A stretch of DNA of 64,000 bases from Clostridiales bacterium (GTDB lineage: Bacteria; Bacillota; Clostridia; Saccharofermentanales; Saccharofermentanaceae), in the NCBI GenBank assembly GCA_017428545.1, contig JAFRQR010000021.1:1-64000 (forward strand). Direction: 5' to 3'. The translations under genes and the position numbers were made by a program. This document shows, piece by piece, positions 8,031-17,025 of the stretch (the first letter of the stretch is position 1; each line of letters opens with the position of its first letter). Below the pieces are notes generated by a model that worked only from the letters and a program-made list of their open reading frames with translations, had not been told where the DNA came from and did not search any database.

Positions 8031-10352
8031 ATGGACGACCTGCTCGAAAAACTGAATGATGAACAACGGGAGGCGGTCCTGCATGACGAGGGCCCTCTTC
8101 TGATCCTGGCCGGCGCCGGCTCGGGAAAAACGCGCGTGATCACATACCGTATCGCGTATCTGATCTGTGTGCGGGGGATCTGGCCGTCGAATATCCTTGC
8201 CATCACGTTCACCAACAAGGCCGCAAATGAGATGCGGGAACGTATCAATACCCTGATCGGGGATACCTCGAGAAATATGTGGGTCGGAACTTTCCACTCC
8301 ATGTTTGCCCGTATCCTGCGCCGTCATGCGGAGCTTCTGGATTATACGCCGACGTATTCGATCCTGGATTCGGATGACCAGCTGAAGGTCATCAAGGAAT
8401 GCGTTAAGGAGATGGAACTGAACGATAAGCTTTTCGCGCCGAGACTGGTGCAGACCATCATCAGCAAGGCGAAAAACGACATGCAGTCGCCGGATGAGTT
8501 TTCCGCATTGGCCGGAGGCGATATGCGCCTTTCGACGATCGCGAGGATCTACCGGCGTTATAACGACAAACTCCTTGCCAATAACGCCATGGACTTTGAT
8601 GATATCCTGTTTAACACCGTCCGTCTTTTTAAAGAGAACCCGGATGTGCTGACGATGTATCAGGAGAAGTTCCGCTACATCCTCGTTGATGAGTACCAGG
8701 ACACGAACCACTGCCAGTACATCCTCATCCAGCTTTTGGCCAAGCGCTATAGAAATCTCTGCGTCGTCGGTGACGATGACCAGTCGATCTATTCATTCCG
8801 CGGCGCCGACCTTCGAAATATCCTGGATTTCGAGAAGGATTTTAAGGATGCGAAAGTCATCAAACTCGAAGAGAATTACCGTTCGACGGCGACGATCCTC
8901 AATGCAGCCAACGGCGTGATCGCGCATAACAAAAAGAGGAAGATGAAGGTCCTTCGAACTTCGGGAGAAGACGGCGATCCGATCACGTTCCTTCTTGCGG
9001 ATCACCACGGTATCGAGGCTTACTACTGCGCCGAGAGCATCAAAAGAGATGCCGAGAGCGGGGCATATCCTTATAGCGATGTGGCGATCCTTTACCGTAT
9101 GAACGCGCTCTCGCGTACGATCGAGTCCGCGCTCCGTGAAAAGGGCATCCCGTACAGAGTTTACGGCGGCATGCGGTTCTATGACAGAAAAGAGATCAAG
9201 GACGTGCTTGCTTATCTGCGTCTGATCTATTCTGATGCGGACAACTATGCGTGGGAGAGGATCATCAACGTTCCGAAAAGGGGCATCGGTGACACGACGG
9301 TCGCCAAGGTCCTGGCGATCTCGGAAAGAGAAGGAATCCCGGCGCTTACCGTCTGTGAAAGAAGTTCCATGTTCCCGGAACTCGGCCGTTCCACCGAAAA
9401 GCTTTTCGAGTTCTATCTTCTGATCGAGAATCTGCGAAGAGTCCTTGCCGATAACGAGGCATCTTTTTCCGAGTTTATCGAATATGTGCAGGATAAGTCG
9501 GGCCTGGTCAACGAGATCATCGAGCAGCGCGAGAAGAAAGATGAGATGGTCGACCGCGTCGAGAACTTAAAGGAACTCCTTTCCGAAGCCGTCGAGTTTG
9601 AAGCAAGACGCAAGAAGGAAGTGGAGACGGCTCTTCTTTCGAATTCGGAAGAAGAGAGAGCACAGGATCCGTATCTGGAAAATGAACCGGATTTCGGACT
9701 GGACCTTGAGGGGATACTGGGTGCATATCTGCAGAATGCGGCTCTTTATTCCGAGGGGGACAATGCCGATGACAGCGAAGATTATGTCCGCCTGATGTCG
9801 ATCCACAGCGCCAAGGGCCTCGAATTCGGAGCCGTGTATGTCGTCGGTGTCGATGAGACGATCTTTCCGAGTTCACGTTCCGTAAATGACGGCGATGTCG
9901 AGGAAGAACGGCGCCTGATGTATGTTGCGCTTACGAGAGCCAAAAGGAAACTGACGGTCATCTCGGCCAGAAGCCGTATGCTTTTCGGACAGACACAGAA
10001 TCTGTCTCCGTCCAGATTCATTAAGGAGATCCCGCCGCAGTATATGCGCGCGATCGCCAATAAGAGGAAAGAGCAGCCGAAGGAAGCGGTCAATCCGAGA
10101 TATGCCCGTGAACCGCAGAAGGAGAAACCGGCGTATATTCCGACATATCAGGCCAACAAGCCACAGCCGGTGAGAACGTCGGATTTCACTCCGGAAACGA
10201 TCAGAAAAGGCATGCAAGTAGTGCATCCGAGATTCGGCGAAGGCATCGTCGTATCGTGCGAGCCGGTGGCAGGAGATGCCCTGGTCTGCGTCGATTTCGA
10301 CGGCATGAAGAAGAATATGCTTCTGAATAAGTCCGGGCTTAAGAGAGGATGA
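8031..10352 (+). CDS. pcrA: ATP-dependent DNA helicase PcrA (UvrD/Rep family)
   Basis: 3'-to-5' SF1A helicase for nucleotide-excision repair and for clearing recombinases and stalled polymerase. All family motifs are visible: Walker A AGAGSGKT (residues ~27-34), TNKAANEM, DEYQDT, DDDQSIYSFRGAD, the late motif SIHSAKGLEF and YVALTRAK. The C-terminal ~90 residues end in a Tudor-like PcrA tail (VVHPRFGEGIVVS), which in known PcrA binds RNA polymerase. 773 residues is near the usual 720-750. AGGAGG precedes the ATG. Confidence 0.97.
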   Translation: MDDLLEKLNDEQREAVLHDEGPLLILAGAGSGKTRVITYRIAYLICVRGIWPSNILAITFTNKAANEMRERINTLIGDTSRNMWVGTFHSMFARILRRHAELLDYTPTYSILDSDDQLKVIKECVKEMELNDKLFAPRLVQTIISKAKNDMQSPDEFSALAGGDMRLSTIARIYRRYNDKLLANNAMDFDDILFNTVRLFKENPDVLTMYQEKFRYILVDEYQDTNHCQYILIQLLAKRYRNLCVVGDDDQSIYSFRGADLRNILDFEKDFKDAKVIKLEENYRSTATILNAANGVIAHNKKRKMKVLRTSGEDGDPITFLLADHHGIEAYYCAESIKRDAESGAYPYSDVAILYRMNALSRTIESALREKGIPYRVYGGMRFYDRKEIKDVLAYLRLIYSDADNYAWERIINVPKRGIGDTTVAKVLAISEREGIPALTVCERSSMFPELGRSTEKLFEFYLLIENLRRVLADNEASFSEFIEYVQDKSGLVNEIIEQREKKDEMVDRVENLKELLSEAVEFEARRKKEVETALLSNSEEERAQDPYLENEPDFGLDLEGILGAYLQNAALYSEGDNADDSEDYVRLMSIHSAKGLEFGAVYVVGVDETIFPSSRSVNDGDVEEERRLMYVALTRAKRKLTVISARSRMLFGQTQNLSPSRFIKEIPPQYMRAIANKRKEQPKEAVNPRYAREPQKEKPAYIPTYQANKPQPVRTSDFTPETIRKGMQVVHPRFGEGIVVSCEPVAGDALVCVDFDGMKKNMLLNKSGLKRG

Positions 10353-10417
10353 CCCGGGGGATGTCACGGAAGATGTAAGGATTTCGTGATATACTTACTA
10401 AAAAGGAGGAAGTGCTT

Positions 10418-11647
10418 ATGGACAATCAGGAACAATCGCTGTTTGACCGGTTTCCGTCGGAGTTTTCCCATCTTCAGGAGAAGAGTACGGGTCTTAACAG
10501 TCCCCGTGACAGAGAGCTTCTGACGATCCTTCGCAACGAGCGTGAAAAGAACCTGTCGCCATATGCATTCCGTACCAAGGACAGCCGCGGCCGTAAATAC
10601 GATGAAACGCCCTGTCCGGTAAGATCTCCTTTCGAAAGAGATACCGGCCGTATCATTTACAGCCAGGCATTCCGGCGACTTCGCCATAAGACACAGGTAT
10701 TCTTCAACGCGAAAAACGACCATATCTGTTCCCGTATCGAACACGTGATCTACGTCAAGTACATCGCGACGACGATCGCGCGTGCCCTGAACCTCAACCT
10801 CGATCTTGTCGAGGCGATCGCGCTCGGACATGATCTCGGGCATGCGCCGTTCGGCCATACGGGCGAGAAGGTCCTCGAGGCCTGTGCAAAGAAGTACGAT
10901 CCGAATATGTTTTTCAGCCATGAGTACCAGAGCCTGAGAGTCATCGATGTTCTGGAACAGCGCCCGAACAAGAACCCCGGCGGACTGAATCTTTCTTTTG
11001 AAGTACGCGACGGTATCGTTTCGCACTGTGGTGAGACATATAGCGAATACAAACTGACTCCGTTCAGGGACAAGCCGGTCGAAGATCTTCTGATCCCGGA
11101 TAAGGCGCTGCATTCACTTCCTGCCACTTTGGAAGGATGTGTCGTAAGGATCTCCGATAAGATCGCTTATATCGGAAGAGATATCGAAGACGCCTGCGTG
11201 GCCGGCATCATGGAATTCGAGGATATCCCGCCGGCGATCAAGTCCCAGCTGGGAACGAACAATTCCCAGATCATTAACACATTGGTCAGCGACCTGATCC
11301 ATAACAGTCTGGATAAAGACGAGATCCGTCTTTCCGACGAGGCGGGCATGGCCATGAAAGAACTTCTCGAGGAGAATGTGGCGCGCATCTACCGTTCTGA
11401 GAAGATCAAGAGATACGAAAATACGGTCAAAAACCTTCTGGAAGGTCTGTTTGAGGCGCTGATGGGCGCGATGACGGATCCGGAAAAGACAGGCAGATCG
11501 ACCAATCCGGCGTACAGGAACCTCATGAAGTTTTTGGAGGAGTACCCGGATAAAAGTGCAAGTGACGTACAGATCGTAGTGGATTATATCGCCGGAATGA
11601 CTGACTCGTATGCAACGACCAGTTATGAGGATATCTACTGGATCTGA
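10418..11647 (+). CDS. dgt: Deoxyguanosinetriphosphate triphosphohydrolase-like protein
   Basis: HD-domain enzyme that hydrolyses dNTPs to deoxynucleoside plus triphosphate. Visible motifs are RRLRHKTQVF, the H of SRIEHV, the HD box in ALGHDLGHAPFGHTGE, and a later SDKIAYIGRDIED. A GTG at 10412 lies only 2 bases from the AGGAGG at 10404-10409, so I chose the ATG at 10418 (8-base spacing), giving 409 residues. It is followed after 13 bases by a second HD-domain nucleotidase, a coherent nucleotide-pool pair behind pcrA. Confidence 0.93.
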   Translation: MDNQEQSLFDRFPSEFSHLQEKSTGLNSPRDRELLTILRNEREKNLSPYAFRTKDSRGRKYDETPCPVRSPFERDTGRIIYSQAFRRLRHKTQVFFNAKNDHICSRIEHVIYVKYIATTIARALNLNLDLVEAIALGHDLGHAPFGHTGEKVLEACAKKYDPNMFFSHEYQSLRVIDVLEQRPNKNPGGLNLSFEVRDGIVSHCGETYSEYKLTPFRDKPVEDLLIPDKALHSLPATLEGCVVRISDKIAYIGRDIEDACVAGIMEFEDIPPAIKSQLGTNNSQIINTLVSDLIHNSLDKDEIRLSDEAGMAMKELLEENVARIYRSEKIKRYENTVKNLLEGLFEALMGAMTDPEKTGRSTNPAYRNLMKFLEEYPDKSASDVQIVVDYIAGMTDSYATTSYEDIYWI

Positions 11648-11660
11648 TCAAGGAGAAAAA

Positions 11661-12272
11661 ATGGAAAATAAAGAAGAACTGTATAATTTCTATGCCATGC
11701 TGGATCGTATGCAGTACATCCAGAGATGGGGTCTGATGAGAAATACCCGTCAGGAGAATCTTAAAGAGCACAGTTTCGATGTAGCGGTCATCGCACATTC
11801 GCTGGCACTTATTCACAATAACATACTGAAAAAGGACCCGGTCGATCCGTTCCTGACGATGGCGGAAGCCCTCTATCACGACGTTACGGAGATCATCACC
11901 GGCGATATGCCGACACCGATCAAGTACAAAAACGACGAACTGAAGTCGGCGTATAAAGAAGTCGAGGCTCAGGCGGCAAGAAACCTCCTGGCGCTTCTTC
12001 CCGAGGAGCTGAAGGGCGATTTTACGGACCTTCTGACACCGGATCTTTCCGACGAGAAGAGAAAAGAGGTCCACCGTCTGGTCAAGGTGGCGGACAGGAT
12101 CAGTGCTTTTCTGAAATGCCTCATGGAAGAAAAGGCGGCCAACGACGAGTTCCGTTCGGCAAAAGAGTCGATCGAAAAATCGATCCATGATTTGAACTGT
12201 GAAGAAGCAGAATATTATCTGGCTCATTTTGTTCCCCCTTACGGTATGACATTGGACGAGATCAGCAAGTAA
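11661..12272 (+). CDS. YfbR-like HD-domain 5'-deoxynucleotidase
   Basis: 203 residues. LYNFYAMLDRMQYIQRWGLM followed by RQENLKEHSFDVAVIAHSLA matches the YfbR family, which dephosphorylates dNMPs. HD residues appear in EALYHDVTEII. The frame opens at 11610 inside dgt, but AAGGAGA 5-6 bases before the ATG at 11661 fixes the start. It probably acts with dgt upstream in dNTP turnover. Confidence 0.85.
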   Translation: MENKEELYNFYAMLDRMQYIQRWGLMRNTRQENLKEHSFDVAVIAHSLALIHNNILKKDPVDPFLTMAEALYHDVTEIITGDMPTPIKYKNDELKSAYKEVEAQAARNLLALLPEELKGDFTDLLTPDLSDEKRKEVHRLVKVADRISAFLKCLMEEKAANDEFRSAKESIEKSIHDLNCEEAEYYLAHFVPPYGMTLDEISK

Positions 12273-12287
12273 GGACGAAGGAGAAAG

Positions 12288-14843
12288 ATGGGCGATAAAC
12301 TTCGGAAAGTGTATATTGTGCTCGCTATCGTGGCAGGAGTGATCGGGCTGACCGTTATGGTGCTCGTCTGCGGTGCGATGATCAGCCTCAATAAGCAGGT
12401 CCCGCTTCCCCGGGATGCCAAGGACACGATGTACCGGGCTGCCGTCCTGACGGGGACGGAGGATTCACTTCCGGTCTGGGAAACCGAGATCGAGCAGGGC
12501 CACCTCAGCGTCAGTGACTATGTGGAAAACCAGTTCACGGCGCATCCGTATCTTCTTTCCGGAAAAGACGATCACGAGTTTGCTTCGGACCTTGCCTGTG
12601 TCGCATATAACGATGCATACGATGTCGAAGAGATCGAGGAACTTCTTGAAGGAGGTTCCAGAAGATATGCGATCGAGAAGATCTTAAGCGATGTCGATCC
12701 GTCTTTTGCCCCGCTGAACGGTTTTTCGGATCCTGTCGGTACCAGATGCAGTAATATCGAGATGTTAAGTTCCCTCGAAAACGAAGAGGGGTATGCTTTT
12801 GGCGTGCGCCGTATCGAAGGCGAGATGACCGTCGACGGGCAGGAAATGCGGACGGATTTCTTTGTCGACAATACACTTTGCCCGGGGGAGGTCTATGTGC
12901 CGCAGGTTTCCGGGCAGGTGCAGTTTACGATGGAGTGGGACACCAAAGGTGAAAGAGCCGGTGAGCGCGACGTCGTGATATTGCTTCGCACATCTGACGG
13001 ACGCGGACAGGTCGTAACGGGCGGACGTGTCATTATTCCGGAGTTCCAGACGATCGAAAACGATACGGTCGTATCTTCCTGCATCGCTCAGGGGGATGCG
13101 GAAAGCTGGTACTGCCTGGATGCAAAAGATAAAAATGCATACGTTAATCTTCTGTCGCTCTCTTCCGACGTTTCCGCTTCGATCTATAACCGCTACGGCG
13201 AACTGATCGGCATGAACGATCTGCATGACGTGGATTACGAGGTGCTTCGTGCCAAAATGCAGGATCAGGAAGCAGCAGCTCCGCAAGAGGAAGACAGCAC
13301 TCCGATGAATGAGTTTTTCGTCCGTGTCAGAAGAAGTGAGGCGGCGCCTCCGTCTGTGGCCGAGGTCTCCTATTTCATGGTGCAGTCCAGAGACGTCGGC
13401 TATTACGAAGAAACCGGCTATCTGGCAGTTCTCGGCGATGAAGGGATCGTCCCGACACCCCGCCCGACCGGAGCTGTTTCCGATGACGAGAAAGATAAGA
13501 TCGTAAACTGCGTGGATATTAACGGGAATCCGGTCGAGATGACGAAATCGTCCATCACGTTCCTTCCGCTGAACGCGTTTCTGACCGAACTGAAATTTAC
13601 GGATGAGCAGGGAACCGAGCTTCCGATCTATCCGGAATTTACCATGGATAATTTTGATTATTCGATCGTCGGAGATTCCTTCTCCTCGGTCAATATGGAG
13701 TGCACCGCGGTCGAAGGCTATGCTGCTAACGTAAAGTATTCCAATGCCGCCGTTTTCCCGGCGCTTCCTTCGATCAGTAATACACTGCTCATGAACGAAG
13801 GCGTAAATACGCTTGCCGTAGACGTGACAACGATCGACGGCATAACGAGAACTTATACGCTCCATCTTCTGAACGGCCAGGACAGCGAAGGATTTAGAAA
13901 GACGACTCTTTCGCAGTTCCCGGAATCTTACGGGGACGGACTTTGGCTTTTGCACTGTCTGCATCCGGCGTACCGCTTCGAAGCCTATCAGACGGGACTG
14001 GATTTTGAAGAAGTCCTGAGTAACGAAGATAAGGGAAGCCGGAGCCTGATCAGCTCGACATATAATCCGAACTGGGTCAAGCCGGGAAGCCCCGTCTACG
14101 ACGGCAGTTCCTGGAGAGCGGCAAAACGCGATGTCATCCGGTATTTCCTGGACCCGAGAAACTTCTTGACGCCGACAGGTGTTTTTCAGTTCGAAAAGCT
14201 CTCCTTTGACGAATCGGTACATACGATCGACGGCATCTCCGCGATGACGAAAAACTCGTTCCTGAACGAGACGGATCCGGACTATGCCGGGATCCTTCTG
14301 AAGGCGGGAAGAAACGCAGGCGTATCTCCGTACTTTTTGACGTCGCGCATCATCCAGGAGATGGGACGAAACGGCGAATCGAAACTCGCGCACGGAACGC
14401 TTCAGGGATACGAGGGCTACTTTAACTTCTATAACATCGGTTCGACACCGGACCCGAGCGTTAAGGACGGCGCGCTGATCAACGGCGCCAAGTATGCTAA
14501 GTACGGATCGAAGCCGGAAGAAAAGCAGATCACGCCGGATGAGGAACTTCTCCTTCTTCCTTGGACGAGTGAGGAAAAGGCGATCTGCGGAGGCGCTCTG
14601 TGGATCAGTAAGAGCTATATCGAGAAGGGCCAGGATACGCTGTATTTCCAGAAGTTCGATATTCTGGATAACGAAGACGGCCTATATGAACATCAGTATG
14701 CGCAGAATATCGCCATGGCGAATAACGAAGGCATCCGCTACTATTCCGCTTATGCTTCCCAGGATATGCTCGACTCGTCATTTGTATTCATAATTCCTGT
14801 TTATGAACAAATGCCGACAGAATATGGAAAATCGCCTCAATGA
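12288..14843 (+). CDS. Membrane-anchored N-acetylglucosaminidase with cadherin-like domain
   Basis: Predicted peptidoglycan hydrolase. One N-terminal membrane segment (residues ~8-33). The first ~430 residues are a beta-rich region I do not recognise. A cadherin-like beta-sandwich domain spans ~430-530 (LTELKFTDEQGTE to GITRTYTLHLLN), and an endo-beta-N-acetylglucosaminidase domain the last ~170 (TSRIIQEMGRNGESKLAHG, then GYEGYFNFYNIGST). The Glu of IIQEMG is the likely acid. It starts 15 bases after the YfbR-like gene with GAAGGAGAAAG as RBS. The cohesin-domain gene that follows shares the cadherin-like fold, suggesting a cell-envelope pair. Confidence 0.85.
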   Translation: MGDKLRKVYIVLAIVAGVIGLTVMVLVCGAMISLNKQVPLPRDAKDTMYRAAVLTGTEDSLPVWETEIEQGHLSVSDYVENQFTAHPYLLSGKDDHEFASDLACVAYNDAYDVEEIEELLEGGSRRYAIEKILSDVDPSFAPLNGFSDPVGTRCSNIEMLSSLENEEGYAFGVRRIEGEMTVDGQEMRTDFFVDNTLCPGEVYVPQVSGQVQFTMEWDTKGERAGERDVVILLRTSDGRGQVVTGGRVIIPEFQTIENDTVVSSCIAQGDAESWYCLDAKDKNAYVNLLSLSSDVSASIYNRYGELIGMNDLHDVDYEVLRAKMQDQEAAAPQEEDSTPMNEFFVRVRRSEAAPPSVAEVSYFMVQSRDVGYYEETGYLAVLGDEGIVPTPRPTGAVSDDEKDKIVNCVDINGNPVEMTKSSITFLPLNAFLTELKFTDEQGTELPIYPEFTMDNFDYSIVGDSFSSVNMECTAVEGYAANVKYSNAAVFPALPSISNTLLMNEGVNTLAVDVTTIDGITRTYTLHLLNGQDSEGFRKTTLSQFPESYGDGLWLLHCLHPAYRFEAYQTGLDFEEVLSNEDKGSRSLISSTYNPNWVKPGSPVYDGSSWRAAKRDVIRYFLDPRNFLTPTGVFQFEKLSFDESVHTIDGISAMTKNSFLNETDPDYAGILLKAGRNAGVSPYFLTSRIIQEMGRNGESKLAHGTLQGYEGYFNFYNIGSTPDPSVKDGALINGAKYAKYGSKPEEKQITPDEELLLLPWTSEEKAICGGALWISKSYIEKGQDTLYFQKFDILDNEDGLYEHQYAQNIAMANNEGIRYYSAYASQDMLDSSFVFIIPVYEQMPTEYGKSPQ

Positions 14844-14844
14844 A

Positions 14845-14873
14845 TTGAAAAGGGAAACATTATCCTATATAAT
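14845..14873 (+). promoter_or_regulatory. Promoter for the cohesin-GtrA-folC operon
   Basis: TTGAAA, 17-base spacer, perfect TATAAT, about 45 bases before the start at 14919. The -35 box begins two bases after the glucosaminidase stop codon. Confidence 0.75.
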
Positions 14874-14918
14874 GCAGGCACAAGAAACACATTATATTAG
14901 GGAATTGATAAATATAAA

Positions 14919-16406
14919 ATGAGAAAATACTTGCATAAGATATGTGTGTCTGTCTTATTGCCGATATTAATATCCGGGGTGGTCATTCTCTCTTTTGCCG
15001 GGAAGAATAAGGCTGCCGGCGGAGTAACCGTCAATCTGGCATTTGACGAGGCTTCTGCACAGACGGGCGACATCGTAACGATGAACGTCTCTTTCAGTGC
15101 GTTTCCGTCGATCACCCGCTTCGGTCCGATCGAGATCGGCTATGACGCAGAATCCCTTGAATTTACAAGCGTTGAAATCGGTGAAGATCTCGAAGGCTTT
15201 GCATTAGAGTACGAGATCCCGGAAGGAGATTCACTTGTCCGTTTTTCGGCGATCAACGAAGCGGAAGAAGAGGCGATCTTACAGGGCGCTTCCGATAAAG
15301 AAAAAGCATCTGCGACAGAAGCAACGGAAAAGAACGTTCCCGTATTCTCCAGTGAATCGGAGGTCGTTGTTGCCAAACTGAAATTCCGTGTCAGCGATCA
15401 GGCAAGAGGCGAAGTCAAAGCCTGGCTTGGCTCGATCTCCGGACTTCGCGACAATGCCCTTGAGAACGTCGTTGCCGGAACAGGTACGAACGCTTCTCTG
15501 ATCGTTCAGGCCATGGTTTCCTCGGACGCAACGCTTTCCGCGCTTACCGTCGGATCTTTCGATCTTGAACCTGCGTTTGACCCCGGTATTTTCAAATATT
15601 CGGTGACTGTATCCAAGAACACCACTGATGTTGCGGTCAGCGGTATTGCCTTTAACGTCAAATCCTCGGTTACCGTAGAAGGCGGCTCCGATCTTCAGAT
15701 CGGCAACAACACCGTCCTCGTCAAGGTTGTGGCCGAAGACGGAGAAGCCGTCAATGTGTATACGGTCGATATCTACAGAAGTGATGCCCTTCTGGTCGAG
15801 GGCATCCAGCTGACGGACAATAACGGGACCGTTTACGATTTTGCACAGCTTCCGGAGACCCTGACGATCCCCGCGAACTTTTTCCAGTCGACCTGTATGG
15901 TGGATGGAAAAGAAGTCCCGTGCTTCCGTAAAGACGGCGTGCTCAGCGTTCTGATCTACGCGGCTCCGCAGGGAAGTGAAGCGGACCTTTACGTATATAA
16001 CCAGGAAACGGATACCATGCGGCTTTATCAGCCGGGTAAGATGATCCTTCGTTCTTCTCTGATCCTCACGGTCGCGGAAAAACCGGATACCGTCGTCGTA
16101 CCGGAGGGCTTTTCCCCGACGAAGATCACTTATGGATCGACCGAGATCGACGGTTACGTTTCCAAGGACGGCTCGACAAGGATCGCCTATCTGAGATCAG
16201 AAGACGGCACCGCGAAATTCTATGTCATCGACTCGTCAGGAAAGGATTTTTATCCTTACAAGGCACCGAGCACGCACAGGAACCTGTTTTTGTATTTGTT
16301 TATCATCTGTGCTAGTATAGCAGTGGTTGAGGCCCTGATCATCGGCATCCTCTTCTATAGAAGAAGGATCGCTTACAGAAGACAGGTAAAACCAAGGAGA
16401 GTCTGA
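14919..16406 (+). CDS. Membrane-anchored cohesin-domain protein with cadherin-like domain
   Basis: 495 residues. A hydrophobic leader (residues ~7-28) is followed by a cohesin-like beta-sandwich at ~34-200 (VTVNLAFDEASAQTGDIVTM, FGPIEIGYDAESLEFTSVEI, VVVAKLKFRVSD), which in known proteins binds dockerins. A cadherin-like domain follows at ~203-290 (ATLSALTVGSFDLEPAFDPG to AVNVYTVDIYR), then a domain I do not recognise. The C-terminal membrane helix (residues ~455-483) ends in RRRIAYRRQVKPRRV, so the protein is fixed at the membrane facing outward. The ATG has only a weak RBS. Its stop overlaps the gtrA-like start by one base. Whether a dockerin partner exists cannot be seen here. Confidence 0.8.
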   Translation: MRKYLHKICVSVLLPILISGVVILSFAGKNKAAGGVTVNLAFDEASAQTGDIVTMNVSFSAFPSITRFGPIEIGYDAESLEFTSVEIGEDLEGFALEYEIPEGDSLVRFSAINEAEEEAILQGASDKEKASATEATEKNVPVFSSESEVVVAKLKFRVSDQARGEVKAWLGSISGLRDNALENVVAGTGTNASLIVQAMVSSDATLSALTVGSFDLEPAFDPGIFKYSVTVSKNTTDVAVSGIAFNVKSSVTVEGGSDLQIGNNTVLVKVVAEDGEAVNVYTVDIYRSDALLVEGIQLTDNNGTVYDFAQLPETLTIPANFFQSTCMVDGKEVPCFRKDGVLSVLIYAAPQGSEADLYVYNQETDTMRLYQPGKMILRSSLILTVAEKPDTVVVPEGFSPTKITYGSTEIDGYVSKDGSTRIAYLRSEDGTAKFYVIDSSGKDFYPYKAPSTHRNLFLYLFIICASIAVVEALIIGILFYRRRIAYRRQVKPRRV

Positions 16407-17014
16407 TGAGCACAAATGAACAGCCTTCCGGGCTGAAAAAACTGATGCAGAACAAGAAATTCCAGGAACTTTTCTGGTATCTTGTTTTCGGTGTACTGAC
16501 CACGATCGTCAATCTGGTCACATTCGGAATCCTGAAAAAAGCTTTTCAAGTCGAGTGGCCGGTTAAGATCGGCAGCTGGGACTTCGATCTTTTCATTACG
16601 TTTATCAACGCGATCGCCTGGGTCGTGGCTGTTGTATTTGCCTTTATCACGAACAAGATCTTCGTTTTCCATTCCAAGGGAAAGGTCATGAAAGAATTCA
16701 TCGCCTTCGTGATCGCCCGCCTGTTTACGTTCTTCGCCTTTGAACTCGGCCTGTTCTCCCTTTCCGTCATGATCATGGAGAACGTCTGCAATATGCCGGA
16801 AGACGACCTCTGGTTTAGTATCTTCGGTTTCGATATCGCCAACATCTACATCGTCAAGATCTTTATCTCGGTCTTCGTCGTTGTTGCCAACTATATCTTC
16901 AGCAAGGTCTTCATTTTCAAAAAGGACAAGAAGCTTTCTGATCCTTCGGAAAAAGAACCGGACGAAGCCGCAGATGATACCGAAAAGGCACAAACCTCAA
17001 AAGCCGAATCATAA
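16406..17014 (+). CDS. GtrA-family membrane protein
   Basis: 202 residues, four membrane helices (from LFWYLVFGVLTTIVNLVTFG to IFISVFVVVANYIFSKVFIF) and a charged tail. The GtrA family is implicated in moving lipid-linked sugars for surface polysaccharide or glycolipid. Here it overlaps the stop of the cohesin gene by one base (TGATG) and precedes folC by 11 bases, so it is translationally coupled to a cell-surface gene. Confidence 0.85.
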   Translation: MSTNEQPSGLKKLMQNKKFQELFWYLVFGVLTTIVNLVTFGILKKAFQVEWPVKIGSWDFDLFITFINAIAWVVAVVFAFITNKIFVFHSKGKVMKEFIAFVIARLFTFFAFELGLFSLSVMIMENVCNMPEDDLWFSIFGFDIANIYIVKIFISVFVVVANYIFSKVFIFKKDKKLSDPSEKEPDEAADDTEKAQTSKAES

Positions 17015-17025
17015 GGAGCTTTTTC

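Noticed and set aside
10387-10395. Extended -10 (TGATATACT) before dgt
   Set aside because: It would place transcription start inside the RBS; dgt is more likely read from the pcrA transcript.
12765-14393. 542-residue antisense frame opposite the glucosaminidase
   Set aside because: No RBS, no family features, sense gene is certain.
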